A stretch of DNA of 64,000 nucleotides from Ligustrum vulgare (Eukaryota > Streptophyta > Magnoliopsida > Lamiales > Oleaceae). Shown here piece after piece: positions 46,225-57,817 of this stretch. Every line of letters begins with the position of its first letter. The first letter of the stretch is position 1. The DNA is taken from assembly GCA_963555705.1 (NCBI GenBank), contig OY743168.1, positions 95,520,925 to 95,584,924 of the forward strand, in the 5' to 3' direction. The notes beneath the pieces were generated by a model, which had not been told where the DNA came from, searched no databases, and was given only the letters and a program-made list of their open reading frames with translations. A program made the position numbers and the translations under genes.

Positions 46225-47091
46225 TACTAAACAAACTTTATCGTATAAATTTTTTTATAAAGAATCTTTTTTTTAGTTATTTAGTACATCTAAAAATTTG
46301 ACCTCATTTGTGTTGCGTTTTATTAAATTAATGAGTATTTTTATATAAAATTACATTTAATACGTAAATAATTTTTATAATGATTGTGATATTTTATCGG
46401 TTTTAATCTTATGGATGAATAATTTTGTTCAGTCATACAAATTCAATGTCGAATTTTCATTTATATTGAATATTTAATCAAGTTGCATTAAATTTTGTTA
46501 TAAATAATCCTACTTTTAAGTTCTTTGTTACATACACATAATAACGTTTTTATATCAGATTATTTATAAAAATAATTTTATTTGCAATTACATTTAATTA
46601 TTATTTAATTTTTTATTCCAGAAAGTCTCATATCACATTTTTTAACATTAACAGTTAACAAATTTATTTATATTGTTTTGAAATTATATAGTTATTAATG
46701 ATTTTTTTCCCTAACTGTTAAGTCTAAATTTTAAAAAATAATTAACTATGTCATAATATTAATTTTTATATTTTAATATGATTCTTAAATTTCTACAACA
46801 ATAAGTAAATTGTCTCCCAATTTACTTAATTAAAAATTGAGATTATCAATGTTATATTATAATTTCCATCAAAAAATAATTACGTTGTATAATTATTGAA
46901 AACCTATAGTACCATAAATTTGATGCATCTTTGTTAATCACAAATTTAGTTTTTCTTTTTTTTTTTATGATTATCGAATTCGTTTCCTATACGTGTTATT
47001 TTTCATTGTCAATGGTCAAAACAGTGAATCTTATCTTTTATATGCACGGTCTATATTATTAACTTTTTTTATCTATTATTTGATTGTTCAG
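46225..47091. other. AT-rich stretch upstream of the Helitron gene remnant
   Basis: No frames or element ends were recognised. The last bases (TTGATTGTTCAG|AG) form a plausible splice acceptor for the following coding remnant, so part of this stretch may be an intron of the former Helitron gene. Confidence 0.4.
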
Positions 47092-49142
47092 AGTACATGG
47101 ACATTCAAGATCCTACAATTTTGTGTTCATTTTGCAAGACAATTTTTTGGTTTGAGGAGAGAGTGGATAAGCGTTACAAAGCATGTCGTAATTCGAAGTT
47201 CTCACTTTGTTATGGGGGTGAACACGGTTTGATTTGAGCAGTTTGTAGTAATATTTCATACCAAACCATTTAAAACGATTTGGAATTTTTTTCAAACCAA
47301 ACCAAACCATTTTACTTTCTAAATAAAGCCAAACCAAACCAAACCATTTTTTGCAATTTTGTGTGGTTTGAACTGCGGACTGCCAACGAATGAATTAGTA
47401 CATTCCAAAACGAGCTCAAAGACACATATTCGTCTAAAATTTCGAGTTAAAACTAGCTCAATAATAGTATTCAGTTTCTAATTGAGTGTTTTATTGTGAA
47501 TCAATTTATGTTGATAAACAAATTAATTATATAGAAGCAAACATTTAAATTTTTCTTAAATAAACTAAAGTTAGTTCTTACATTAAAATTTTTATTTTAA
47601 GAAAATATCTTGAATGATGATTATGAAATGTAGGAGCAAGAATTATTTCCAAATGGTTGTGGATTTGAACAAATTAATCTTTAACTCCTTTATTTTGATT
47701 TGTTGACAATAAAAAGGGTGTTGCATTTTATTTTTAAATTGAACGTTTGTCTTTATTTTTATTTTTTTATTTTTTTAAAATTTGGTGGGTTGGCTGTTAA
47801 AAACCGTGGTTTTGACAATTGAAATCTAAACCAAACTGTTTAAAGCGGTTTGACCTTTTTCCAAACCGAATCAAACCGTGTCACATTTGAAACCGAACCG
47901 AACCAAACCAAACCATTTGTTGCGGTTTAATTTAATTTCGCGGTTTATTTGTTCACCCATACTTTGTTGTATGCAAGAGATAGTGAAGATTCTTCTTATG
48001 AGAGATCATCCTCTTATTTTGAAAGATTTGATATATGGCTGGGACGACATGATTAAGAATTTTGTTGAGAATATTCAAACATATAATATTATGTTTTCAT
48101 TCACTTCTATGGGGGGAATAGATAATGGACTGAATGATGGTAGATGACCTCCCGTCTTCATATTACAATGTCAAAATTGCCATAAGATTGAGAGTCTGTT
48201 GCCTGATGACGGTTCAGATCAGCAATTTGTTCGCTTTACATTGCTGACAATGCGAATGAGGTTGAAAGCAGAAAAAATGTCGTGGTGTACGTATTATGTA
48301 TTTATTGCTTATATATTTATATTATTTACGGATAATTTTGTTGTGACAGTTTAAAATTTATTTATGTTTTTTAATGTCCCCGGTAGGAGTGAATCATTTA
48401 ATTCAATGTTGCATGATTGTATAGTTTCTAATTTGAAGGATATGCTAGACAAATACAACAAATTTTTAAGGCAGTTTAAGTCGATTAGAAAAAAGATGAT
48501 TGAGGAAAACACTTTAAATGTAAGACTTATACTTATTGGTCGATGGGCGACCGATGATAGGCGATATGTTTTTCCTGTTGTTGATGAAATTGCTGGATGG
48601 ATTGTCGGGGGATTTTGATACACAACATGGACACATGGATATCATTATTGCATCATGTGGTGGACCGTTGTAGCGGATAAGCGAAGTGCATCCTATTTGT
48701 ATGCCTTTGCAGTATTCATTGCTCTTTTTGAGAAATATTGATCTTACATAGGGATTGTAAAATAGAACAATGTTGATAGTTACAAAACTTGGCGATCATG
48801 TTCCAAAAGGTCAAATTCTTTATAGTAGCAATGCAGGACACAAGTTTTTTATTCCAAGGACATCATTGAGCCCTTCTGATTGTAGGATACCTATTAGATT
48901 TTTAAAAAGACAATTTTCATTGATGATGTCATATGCAATGACTATCAATAAGAGTCAGAGACAACCACTCTCTCATGTGAGACTTCTTCTTAAACGGATG
49001 GTGTTTACACAGACAACTTTATATTGCGATTTCTAAGGTGACAAATCGTTCTGAATTAAAGATGTTGATTTGTAATAAGAATGAAAGATCAACAAAATCA
49101 ACAAGTAATGTTGTGTACAAAGAAATTTTCCAAAATTTGTAG
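47092..49142 (+). pseudogene. Helitron replicase/helicase (RepHel) gene, decayed and interrupted
   Basis: The first part encodes CSFCKTIFWFEERVDK and NSKFSLC, then (after a nested element at 47212-47960) CMQEIVKILLMRDHP, IQTYNIMFSFTSMGG, IVSNLKDMLDKYNKFLRQF and RLILIGRWATDDRRYVFP. It ends with the conserved Helitron segment around MPLQYSLLF (about 48700). These match the Helitron helicase-like N-terminal region. The sequence then jumps directly to the C-terminal helicase segment: TMLIVTKLGDHV, KFFIPRTSLSPSD, FSLMMSYAMTINKSQ, LYIAIS(K)VTNRSELKMLI and VVYKEIFQNL, ending at 49142. Several thousand bases that should hold the Rep catalytic residues and the Walker motifs are missing. Frameshifts and stops (for example after NDGR and at YCDF) are present. 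It is an internally deleted pseudogene. Confidence 0.92.
47212..47960. mobile_element. hAT-type element (749 bp) inside the Helitron gene remnant
   Basis: The ends ATGGGGGTGAAC and, inverted, ATGGGTGAAC are flanked by a perfect 8-bp duplication ACTTTGTT at 47204-47211 and 47961-47968. The subterminal parts are made of AAACCAAACC/GGTTTGGTTT words. The Helitron reading frame stops at its left edge (FSLC) and resumes at its right edge (CMQEI), so the insertion is confirmed by the protein sequence as well. No transposase is encoded. Confidence 0.95.
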
Positions 49143-49249
49143 TCATATAAAACCAACAAATGATGATCTTATCTCCTATTTGCATAATTTATTTATTTTA
49201 CCTAAAGAATTCATCTAATTTATATTAAATTATTTTTATCCAGACTTTT

Positions 49250-49280
49250 CTTTCCGTACATGGCACGAGTGATTCACTGG
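49250..49280 (+). other. Helitron 3' terminus belonging to the RepHel remnant
   Basis: About 110 bases after the end of the helicase remnant, CCGTACATGGCACGAGTG forms an imperfect hairpin. It is followed by ATTCACTGG|T. CTGG fits the CTRR rule for Helitron ends, and the next base is T. The matching 5' end was not found. Confidence 0.65.
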
Positions 49281-49943
49281 TTAATATTATTATTATTGCT
49301 GCTGCTGCTTTAGTTCAGGACTTAAGAGCCTCCAATTTTCAATATGAAGTTCTAGAGGGAACTTTGCAGTGTATTAATTCCTTGTTTGATTTGACCAAAA
49401 TAATATTTTAGTAAACTTCATAAAGATTTTATCTTATATATGCATGGTTAACAGTCAGTGTCGAGAAAAATGAATTTTAAAAAAATTGGGCCAAATAGAG
49501 GCTAATTTTTTTTTTTTTTTTTTCTTCCACTTCATATATTGGCTTTAAATTCTATAATGCATCAACAATAAGTTTGATTATTCGAGTCCTACTCTAAAAA
49601 CTTTGATAAAAGAATAGTATGAACTTTTTTTTCCTTTTTAGTTAATATTATTGAGTCATATTTCCTATGATTCTTGTGTATATCCCACATCATACTTGCA
49701 TAACACTCTATCACTCACATAAAGGTAACACGAAAGTAACTCGGCCGAATCAACCAAGACAATTAGACAAGCATGTTACGTATCAAAGGAGCTCTCGAAA
49801 TAGAGTTTTTTATAGCATATGTTTTGGTAATTAGTTGCAATTTTATAGCATTGTTTACTACTATATAAGAAATAGAAATTATTTTTTGTCCATCATAGTG
49901 TCGAGTCATGTCTATCAAGTAGCACAACTTTGTTTAAAAATTA
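49281..49943. other. No recognisable gene
   Basis: This AT-rich stretch has a short TTA/CTG run (49285-49312) and poly-T tracts (about 49507-49523). No element ends or coding pieces were seen. Confidence 0.5.
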
Positions 49944-50479
49944 GCGTCCGTTTGATTGCCTTACATTTGTCATGAAAAATTCAAATATTTTCGAACTTTT
50001 TTCACTTTCCCTTGTTTGACACCCTAAATTTGGCTTAGAAAATCTTTTCTACCCTCCCACCCACGTGCCCTATTTTCCTTCAAATTGAGGCAAATGTTTG
50101 CCATACAAATACATGGGAAAATATTTGGTTAGCAACATGGTAAATTATTTTCAATACGTTTGATAAATTTTGTTGTTATTAATTGATTAATTTTTGTTTC
50201 AAAAAATAACATTATTATTATCAAGTACAAATATGTTAAAAAGATTAAAAAAAAAAAAACTAAAAATAAAATAAAATAACTAAATTTTACTTTATTTGCT
50301 ATGGAAAATAATGTCAATTAAATGTCAAAACTTAGAAAATTTCCCACATTTTCCACCTTGAAAATTAAATCAATCAAACACTTCAATTGATATTTTTCAA
50401 GGAAAAATTTATTGGCAAATATTTTCCTTGAAAAATATTTTCTTTTCACCCATTTTCCACGTTCGCAATCAAACGCACC
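49944..50479. mobile_element. PIF/Harbinger-type MITE (536 bp)
   Basis: The ends GCGTCCGTTTGATTGC and, inverted, GGTGCGTTTGATTGCG are flanked by TTA on both sides (49941-49943 and 50480-50482). Internal copies of GGAAAATATTT(G/T) and its complement mark extended diverged arms. No transposase frame is present. Confidence 0.85.
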
Positions 50480-51410
50480 TTAGAGTCATTTCCCTTGAGT
50501 TGTCGGATTTGCTTTCATATGCCGGCCATAGAATCAATCGACAAATAAAATCCGGATACACAGTTATATAATAAGAGCAACAACATCATTGAAAACAACC
50601 TTCTTCGATGAAAATGAAGTCATGAATCTCTCCAAGAAGAAAAGGCGATGAACAGACAACAGAGTAATTTAGTACTAAAGTTGTGGCAAGTGAAAAGAAC
50701 AAAGATATAACAACAAAAGTAACGTTTAATACTAAAGTTGTAATAAGTTAGAAACAAACAATGAATATCCAGCTAAAACCTAGCTTAAATTATGTCATAT
50801 TTACAGAGCATTGAAAAGGAAATTGGTTACCAGGACCAAGCTTGAGGGACAAAAGGAAAAGGAAATTTCTACTAATAAAAATTACATAATTTAGCTGTAT
50901 TCTCCCGTAAAATTCCCAAGATTCTCTCGTTTCAAAATAGATTTAGCATCTGTTTAGTAAACGGTTGTTTATAAATATTGTTTATAAATAGTAACGTATC
51001 AACATTTCGTTGGTCTATTTCTTTTTGAAAAAAAGTAAAAAATAAAATGTGAAAATCTACGAACAGCTCAAATTGTTGACTTTTCAAAAAAGTTACATTA
51101 TCACGTGATTATTTATAAGGAAAAATTAGAAACAAATCTTAACAAACTGAGGCTTGGTGAAAATAATATTTTTTGGAGAACGTTTGATTAAAAAGTAAGA
51201 AAAAATTATTAATCCAAGTGCAAAATTATTTTATCAATAGAATGCACGTTTGAAAATGAATTTGAGAAAAAATGAGTTTTAAAAAATTTGTTACCAAAGA
51301 GAGGCTTAAAAAAATTGCCAACATTGTGTTCATTTCTTGAGCAGGCCAGCTTTGATGCCTATATAAGCAAGTTTATACAAATTAAAGTTTATAGGGTGAA
51401 CAAAAGTATA
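50480..51410 (+). promoter_or_regulatory. Upstream region of the UDP-glycosyltransferase gene with MITE insertions
   Basis: Two short MITEs of the CTGTTTRGTAA type occupy about 50948-51155 (GCATCTGTTTAGTAAACGG to ACAAACTGAGGCTTG) and about 51160-51305 (ends with TTACCAAAGAGAGGCTTA). The proximal promoter is therefore largely MITE-derived. TATATAAGCAAG at 51360-51371, about 45 bases before the ATG, could serve as a TATA box with a very short leader; this is not certain. Confidence 0.5.
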
Positions 51411-53610
51411 ATGGCCATTCCACATATATTAGCCATACCATATCCAGCACAAGGCCATGTTATCCCCTTGATGGAAGTTTCACTATGGCTAGTAAGACAT
51501 GGCATCAAAGTCACATTTGTAAACACAGAATTCAATCACAAGAGAGTCCTCAAAGCATTAACAGAGACAGAAAACACACAAGAAAAAGAAATGTTAAAGT
51601 TGGTATCAATCCCAGATGGATTGGAACCATGGGAGGACAGAAATGAACTGGGAAAGTTATCCAAGGCAATCTCGACGGTTATGCCTAAGAAGTTGGAGGA
51701 CCTAATTGAAAACATAAATGGAACCGAGAGCGATAAAATTATGTGTGTTATAGCAGATTATGGAATGGGATGGGCATTGGAGTTGGCCGAGAAGTTGGGA
51801 ATCAAGAAAGTAGCTTTCTGTCCGGCCGCGGCTGCCATGTTGGCCTTGGCAATTAGCTGTCCAAAGCTGATTGACGATGGAATCATCGACAGCGATGGTA
51901 AGCCTCGAACTGTTGAAAGTTTTGACCATTAGACACGCTATCTCATGTGTTCATTAAACATTGAATCACCTCTTTCTACTCTAATTCAAGTTAAACTATC
52001 GTATCTCGGAGCTCAAGTTATTAGATAAGAAACACACATTATTGTCGTTAACCCGACCAATAAAATGTTTAGACTATTAGAGACGCATTGGAGGTAGCTA
52101 CTAATTTTGAATTCGCACGTACAGAATGAAAACTTCTTTCTCAATTCTACGAGAGTTTTTGTGAAAATCATTTGATTCAGATTATTTTTTCATTAAACAT
52201 TGGATGACCTTTATCTGCTTTGATAACATTAACATGTTAAACCACCTTATCTAGAAACTTAAGTTATTGGAGAAGAAACGCAATTCCATTATTGTCGTTA
52301 ACCCGACCAATAAAATGACTGTTAGAGACGCTTTCATACATGCAGTTCATATTCATTTTTCATTAAACATTGAACGACTTATATATGCACCCATTGTATA
52401 AAATCTCATTTTTTCAAAACTCATTTTCAAACACACATTCTACCAATAAAATAACCTACGCATAAATCCTAAAAAATTTCCTACTTTTTAACCACACATT
52501 CTCCAAAAACTTACTATTACAAACCATATTATTTGAAATACTGAGTCTCAATCAGGACTTAGAAGTTAGAAGCTTAAGTTAATGGCGAAGAAACAAAATT
52601 CCATTGTTGTCGTTAACCCGACCGACCGATAAAAAAAAAAATGTTTTATGAATGTCAAAAATCTCTGTTTTACAGGAAGAGTCTTGAAGAAACAGATGTT
52701 TCAACTGTCTCCAACCATGCCTCTAATGAACACTGAGACCTTGGTATGGACCTGTATTGGTGACTTGGAAGTACAGAAAATTATGTTTGATACTATAATA
52801 AAAAACAACATTTCAGCAAATGTGGCAGATTGGTCAATCTGCAACTCATCTTATGAATTGGAGCCTGCAGCCTTAGACTTAATCCCAAATTGTAAACCCA
52901 TTGGCCCTCTTCTGGCCAACAACCGCCTCGGAAATTCAGGCGGCCACTTCTGGCCACAAGACTCTACTTGCCTAGAATGGCTTGATCACCAACCATCCCA
53001 GTCTGTTATTTATGTTGCATTTGGGAGTTTCACTGTTTTTAATGAAACCCAGTTTCAAGAATTGGCTCTCGGGCTCGAGCTAACGAATAGGCCGTTCCTG
53101 TGGGTTGTACGTCAAGATATCAGTACTGTCCAGTCGACCTTACCGGACATGCCAGAAGGTTTCGAAGACAGAGTACTAGGTCGTGGGCTAATGGTGGGTT
53201 GGGCTCCTCAGCAAAAGGTCTTATCTCATCCTTCTGTTGCTTGCTTCTTAAGCCATTGTGGTTGGAATTCTACTGTGGAAGGGGTAAGCAATGGAGTCCC
53301 ATTCTTGTGCTGGCCATACTTTGCTGACCAGTTTTTCAATCAGACCTATATTTGTGATCACTGGGAAATTGGACTGGGATTAGACAAAGATGAAAAGGGG
53401 ATAATAAGAAAGGAAGAAATTAAGAAAAAGTTGGAACAACTTTTGACTGACAAAAAATATAAAGGAAAGGCCTTGAATCTTCAAGCAAAAACCATGGATA
53501 GTGCCACAGCAGGATCCTCCCATGAGATTTTCATTAATTTTGTGGAATGGATTAAGGAAAAAGATAAGAGAACACATGATTTCAGTTTATGTACGATAGT
53601 TCAGGGATGA
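51411..53610 (+). CDS. UGT83A1-like: UDP-glycosyltransferase, UGT83A1-like
   Basis: Two exons (51411-51897 and 52676-53610) join in phase 1 across a GT..AG intron and give a 473-residue protein, the usual size for plant family-1 glycosyltransferases. The start ATG has a good context (AAGTATAATGG). The catalytic histidine lies in PYPAQGHVIP (residue 16) and its partner aspartate in VIADYG (residue 116). The PSPG sugar-donor box (residues about 338-381) runs from WAPQQKVLSHPSVACFLSHC to FADQ. It ends in glutamine, the usual mark of UDP-glucose preference. Sequence such as MFQLSPTMPLMNTETLVW and FGSFTVFNETQFQELALGLE is close to UGT83A1. Such enzymes act in the cytosol on small acceptors (phenolics or hormones); the acceptor cannot be read from the sequence. 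The C-terminus has about 15 extra residues after WIKEKDK. The intron carries three repeated blocks. Confidence 0.95.
51953..52640 (+). repeat. Three tandem repeats in the UGT intron, one carrying a MITE
   Basis: CATTAAACATTG(A/G)A followed about 90-100 bases later by GTCGTTAACCCGACC occurs three times. The CATTAAACATT words are near 51953, 52190 and 52363, and the GTCGTTAACCCG words are at 52044, 52294 and 52609. The third unit is longer because a MITE of the 22729 family (about 52395-52560) is inserted in it. The repeats also share AAGTTATT(A/G)GA(T/G)AAGAAAC. Confidence 0.85.
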
Positions 53611-54768
53611 ATCTAAGATATCGAGTCAGCACGAGCAACCGCCTATGGGTACGAGACTTTTTCTTTTTCTTTTTTTAACACCTAATTAATAGCGAAAAAA
53701 AAAACTCCACAATTCCAGTATGAGCGACTGATGCCCTCGCAACCACCTAGATCTGTCCCTGCTTAGACGATTGTGGTTAAAGACAATAAATAGTATATCT
53801 TGAGGGTTAGTAGTATTTAATATTGTTTGAGTTTCTGTTGGATACATTCATTAAAGAATTAATTCGTAAAGTTTGTGTTTGAAATATTTGTGTGTGTAAA
53901 AGTGGTCCAATTTTTTTTCAAAAACTGAAATGAAAATACTTTTTTGCTCCAAGTGATTTTAAAGAGACAAAAATGTAGACCATGTTTAAAGCTCCATCTA
54001 CTTGTCCCTGGGCCTGGCATGCCATAACATATTAACATGGCATGTGGGCGCCGTTACTACTCAGATATCATGTGAAACAATGTGCATCCCAGCTCTGATG
54101 TAATAATAAGCATGCCATTGCAAGAGAATATTTGGTTAACTGCTGCAATTTTCTTTTTCTCCAAGTCGATTTTAGAAGAAAAATTATCCGACAAGTGCCC
54201 ACGTTAGAGGGATGGCCTTGTTGCGGATCAAAAAACATAGATAATTAACGTCGTCTCTCAAGTCGATCTTCTTCATTAAACGTTTATAAACTATTGTTTA
54301 TAAATATTGTTCATAAATCATAAATAGTGATATGTGGTCCATTTTTTTGAAAATAAAAAATAGTGGAAATAAAATAAAATTTATAAACAAAATTTACCAA
54401 ATAGTGGTATGTAGACATGAATTTTGACTTTGGAGGCAATTAAGATTGTTGTTATACAATTAATTACTCTTTAACAATTATCTAATTATATAACTGTTCC
54501 ATAGAATTAGAATAGTTTCTGGGATTCAGTCCACTTCTCATAATGAATCATGAACTACAGGAAATTGAAAAATAAGAAGCAACAATTCAAGAACCAAAGA
54601 GAGAAAAAGAATTTTGATGGCATTAAGGAAACATGAACTCTTTTATACTAAAATCTACTTCATTTTATAACGAGTTACGTGAAAGATTGAAGAACCTTTT
54701 TTTTTTTTTTTTTTCCTTTCTAATCTAGCTTTTGGCTTCATCGGTAACGGAAAATTCTTGCATATGAT
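53611..54768. other. Intergenic region between convergent UGT and bHLH genes
   Basis: The two genes face each other, so this holds both 3' untranslated regions. It also contains a diverged MITE (about 54280-54415, TTTATAAACTATTGTTTATAAATATTG to ACCAAATAGTGGTATG) and a poly-T run at 54698-54714. No further coding sequence was recognised. Confidence 0.6.
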
Positions 54769-55083
54769 CTATACAGCATTTTCATTTTGGTTTTCTTGAG
54801 GTTGAGACCCATAAAAATCAATCAATTTCTGCAATACAAAAACTTGGGTATTAAGAAGTACAATGTAGTCGGCCGTTTCTTGAAACAACTGGTCGGACTT
54901 CATCTCCCCAGTTTCGGATGGAATGAGGTTCTTTAGAGCCTCCAACTTGTCGGAAATCGATGAACCACCGGCGGTGGTTCTACCATTAATGTTTCTGGGG
55001 TTCGAGCTTCTATGAACTTTGGAGGACCTTCTTATCCTCCTTCTCGTCGCCGTGCTTATGGAGTTTCTTGTCTGTGAACCCAT
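54769..55083 (-). CDS. Small atypical bHLH transcription regulator, UPBEAT1/PAR1-like
   Basis: This is a single-exon frame of 104 residues on the minus strand. The N-terminal half is basic (TRRRIRRSSKVHRSS) but lacks the His-Glu-Arg residues that contact E-box DNA. The second half is a helix-loop-helix: DKLEALKNLIPSETGEM, then LFQETADYIVLLNTQVFVLQ and KLIDFYG. The LFxxTADYIxxL word is typical of short atypical plant bHLH proteins such as UPBEAT1 and PAR1/PAR2. These dimerise with other bHLH proteins or regulate redox and growth genes. The match to UPB1 seems best, from memory of that family. A TATA box lies about 85-95 bases upstream. The gene looks intact; length and codon use are normal. 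Confidence 0.88.
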   Translation of the reverse strand: MGSQTRNSISTATRRRIRRSSKVHRSSNPRNINGRTTAGGSSISDKLEALKNLIPSETGEMKSDQLFQETADYIVLLNTQVFVLQKLIDFYGSQPQENQNENAV

Positions 55084-55165
55084 TTGAGGCGGCGGCGTAA
55101 CGGTGGCAGAGATGGTGGAGAGAAGGGGAAAGGAAATGATGATATAACGGGGTGCGTTACAGGGT

Positions 55166-55178
55166 GTATATATAAATA
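55166..55178 (-). promoter_or_regulatory. TATA box of the bHLH gene
   Basis: On the minus strand TTTATATATACACC lies about 85-95 bases upstream of the ATG at 55083, a normal distance for a plant TATA box with a short leader. Confidence 0.6.
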
Positions 55179-55639
55179 AATAAGTGAGTAGTGAAACAGT
55201 GCCACTTGTGTAGTGGAATTACAAGAATGCCATCGTGGATCTTCGAATATTTGATAGAAATATATTTGATGATATTTTATTGTTTTTATGACATGTGATA
55301 TTATTTATTATTAATTTATTATATGTTTCACGGGTTAATTACGCTAACGTCAATGAAATTTTGAGTAATTACAACATGATCGCTGAAGCTATTTTCTTAC
55401 TATTTTTTTTATTTTTTTAAAAGGCTATTTTCTTACTATTATAACCACATTAGGCTATGTTTTCTTACTAGGATTTTTTTTTTTTTAAATGTGATATTCT
55501 TGAGCTAAAATAATTTATAATAAATACAAAATTTTGCGGGGGTACCTATCTACAAATCACATTTTAAAAAAAAATAATGTTATTTATATGTAATTAGTCA
55601 TATGATGATTTATGCTTTGCTCGATAACACTATTACAAT

Positions 55640-55785
55640 TTATAAAAAACATTTTTACTGTTTAAAAGTAAGATGTGTGGTTGAAAAGTGAAGAGAGAAA
55701 ATTTGAATGGTTAAAAAGTGGTTTGAAAAATTGTGTTGTTTATAAATTGATTTATAAACAGTAATGATTACGTTAGGAAACACAC
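55640..55785. mobile_element. MITE of the 22729 family
   Basis: TTTATAAAAAACATTTTTACTGTTT at the left mirrors GTTTATAAATTGATTTATAAACAGTAA at the right. Between them lies the family core GTGTGGTTGAAAAGTGAAGAG and GGTTAAAAAGTGGTTTG. The insertion ends are approximate. Confidence 0.65.
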
Positions 55786-56843
55786 TATTATATACAAATA
55801 ATATGTCAAAAATATTGTAAAAGTGTTTTTCCCCCCTTTGATTTGGTTGTACAAATTCTGATTCAATCATATTCACATCACGGGTATGTAAATTATTATA
55901 TAAATCATTATGTACATGTAGCAAAACTGTTATCAAAAGACCTATTTACAGTGTCTGCTCATATTCACTGAAAACTATTATTCCGGGTAAATAGCAAAAA
56001 ACATCTATATTGTTTACACTTATTGTGTAAATCATTCATATAGTTTTAAGTTTGGCATTTATGTCCCTATTTCAACGTTTTTCTTGCGGAGTTGAACATT
56101 TACATCTTATTCCATCATTCTTCAGTTAAATATGAGTAATTGGTGCAAAACGTTATTATCATTTGCCTTCATTGCTCATATAGTTCATATCTTTTCAACT
56201 TTAGCATTTGAACCTTCAACAACATTAGGTGGCGTTCTGTTTATATTTCATTTTCTGTTTTTATTTTTGAAAATGTTTTCTATATTTTGTTTTCATTTCC
56301 TGTTTTTAAATATGCTGAAAATTCATTCTGTTTGCCATTTTTGAAAATTGTTTCTAAAAATAAAAAACTGAAAAACACGTTCTGTTTGAAATTTTGCAGA
56401 ATACTACTTTGATTATTTGTAATTAATTTACTTGTGGGTTAAATTATTATTAAAAAAAAATTGTCTTTTGAAGATTTGCTTTCTATTATAAGAAATTAGC
56501 TTATCTAATTTTTATTGGACTGATTTAATAATGACTAAAAAAATATTATAAAAATAGATAAAGTCATTAATGATCAAGTTCCAAAAATATTATAAGAAAT
56601 TAACTTATCTAATTATTGTTGCCATAATCATGTTCAAGTCACAATTAAGCATGAGTCTATATAAACAAAATGGATGCAAGTGGTCCTAAGCCAAAATAAT
56701 CAAACACAGAGTCCGTTTATCAAGACATTTTTTTAAAATATAACAACAAGAATTCCCACTTAATTTTTTTTTTTTTTTGTAATGTTGATATTGAATTCAA
56801 TAAAACTTTATTTTATACTTAGTTCCAAGTAAACATAATTCCT

Positions 56844-56907
<64 letters not shown>

Positions 56908-57817
56908 GCTTAGTTTCAAATTGGAATAATTCTTAAAAAAAAAAAAAACACTTTTTCCGCATTTTAAACATTTTTTGTTGAAATATACTAAAAATGCTCA
57001 AAACGAGGTTTTGAGCGTTTTGCATTTTGTGTACAATTTTTTTTTTAAAATGCATTTTTGAAAATGATAAAGAGAACGCATTTTCAGTATTTTCGAAAAT
57101 TAAAAAAAAACGACCTCAAAACATCAAAGAGAAGAGTGCCTTACATTTCTTTCCGCAAAATGTCATACCATCTATTTTTTCACCAAAGCATTGCAAAATG
57201 GCTAATTTAAAACAAATATAAAAGAAATAAATATTTATAGTCAAAGTCTTAAATCTTAAATAGTGAAAACGAGTCACACTTAAAATTATTTATGTGTTTG
57301 GTAATGTGTTTATAAATTCATTTATAATATCACAATTTCTTATATAATTTTTTAAACACACATTATTCGAAATCACTTTTAACCACTCATTCCTCCTCAA
57401 AAATATATATATATAAAAATAATTATAATTGACACGAAGACCACCGAAAATTCTATAAAATATATTAGCAAACAAGTTTATCTTAAATTTTTTTCTTATC
57501 TGGTTTTGAATTATAAAAAATATATGATCGGTACTTGGATTAAGTTCTTGAATGAAGAAGAAATCTCATCTCCAACCATCAGTTTGTGAGGCAAAATAAA
57601 ACTTGAACAAAATTAGAGCAAAATTCATAAATTGATGCAAGTACGTAATTATGTACGTACGTATGTGTATGTAATCAATAACAAGAAGAACTTCTTAAAA
57701 ATAGTTAAATCCTTAAAAAACTCTTTCAGTTCTTCAAAAATCAAAAGATGTTGCAGTACAAAACTTGATTACATGATAATAATATTTTTTTATTTTTTTT
57801 TGGGAGGGGGGGGGAGG
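55786..57817. other. AT-rich intergenic stretch with repeat fragments
   Basis: The segment GGGTAAATAGCAAAAAACATC (55985) to GTTTGGCATTTATGTCCC (56067) resembles one terminal repeat of a MULE, but no partner end was found. An AT dinucleotide run fills 56847-56904. A short MITE core (TTTAACCACTCATTCCTCC) is near 57380. No gene was recognised. Confidence 0.45.
56847..56904. repeat. AT dinucleotide microsatellite
   Basis: About 29 uninterrupted AT units; it can form a cruciform and is expected to vary in length. Confidence 0.98.
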
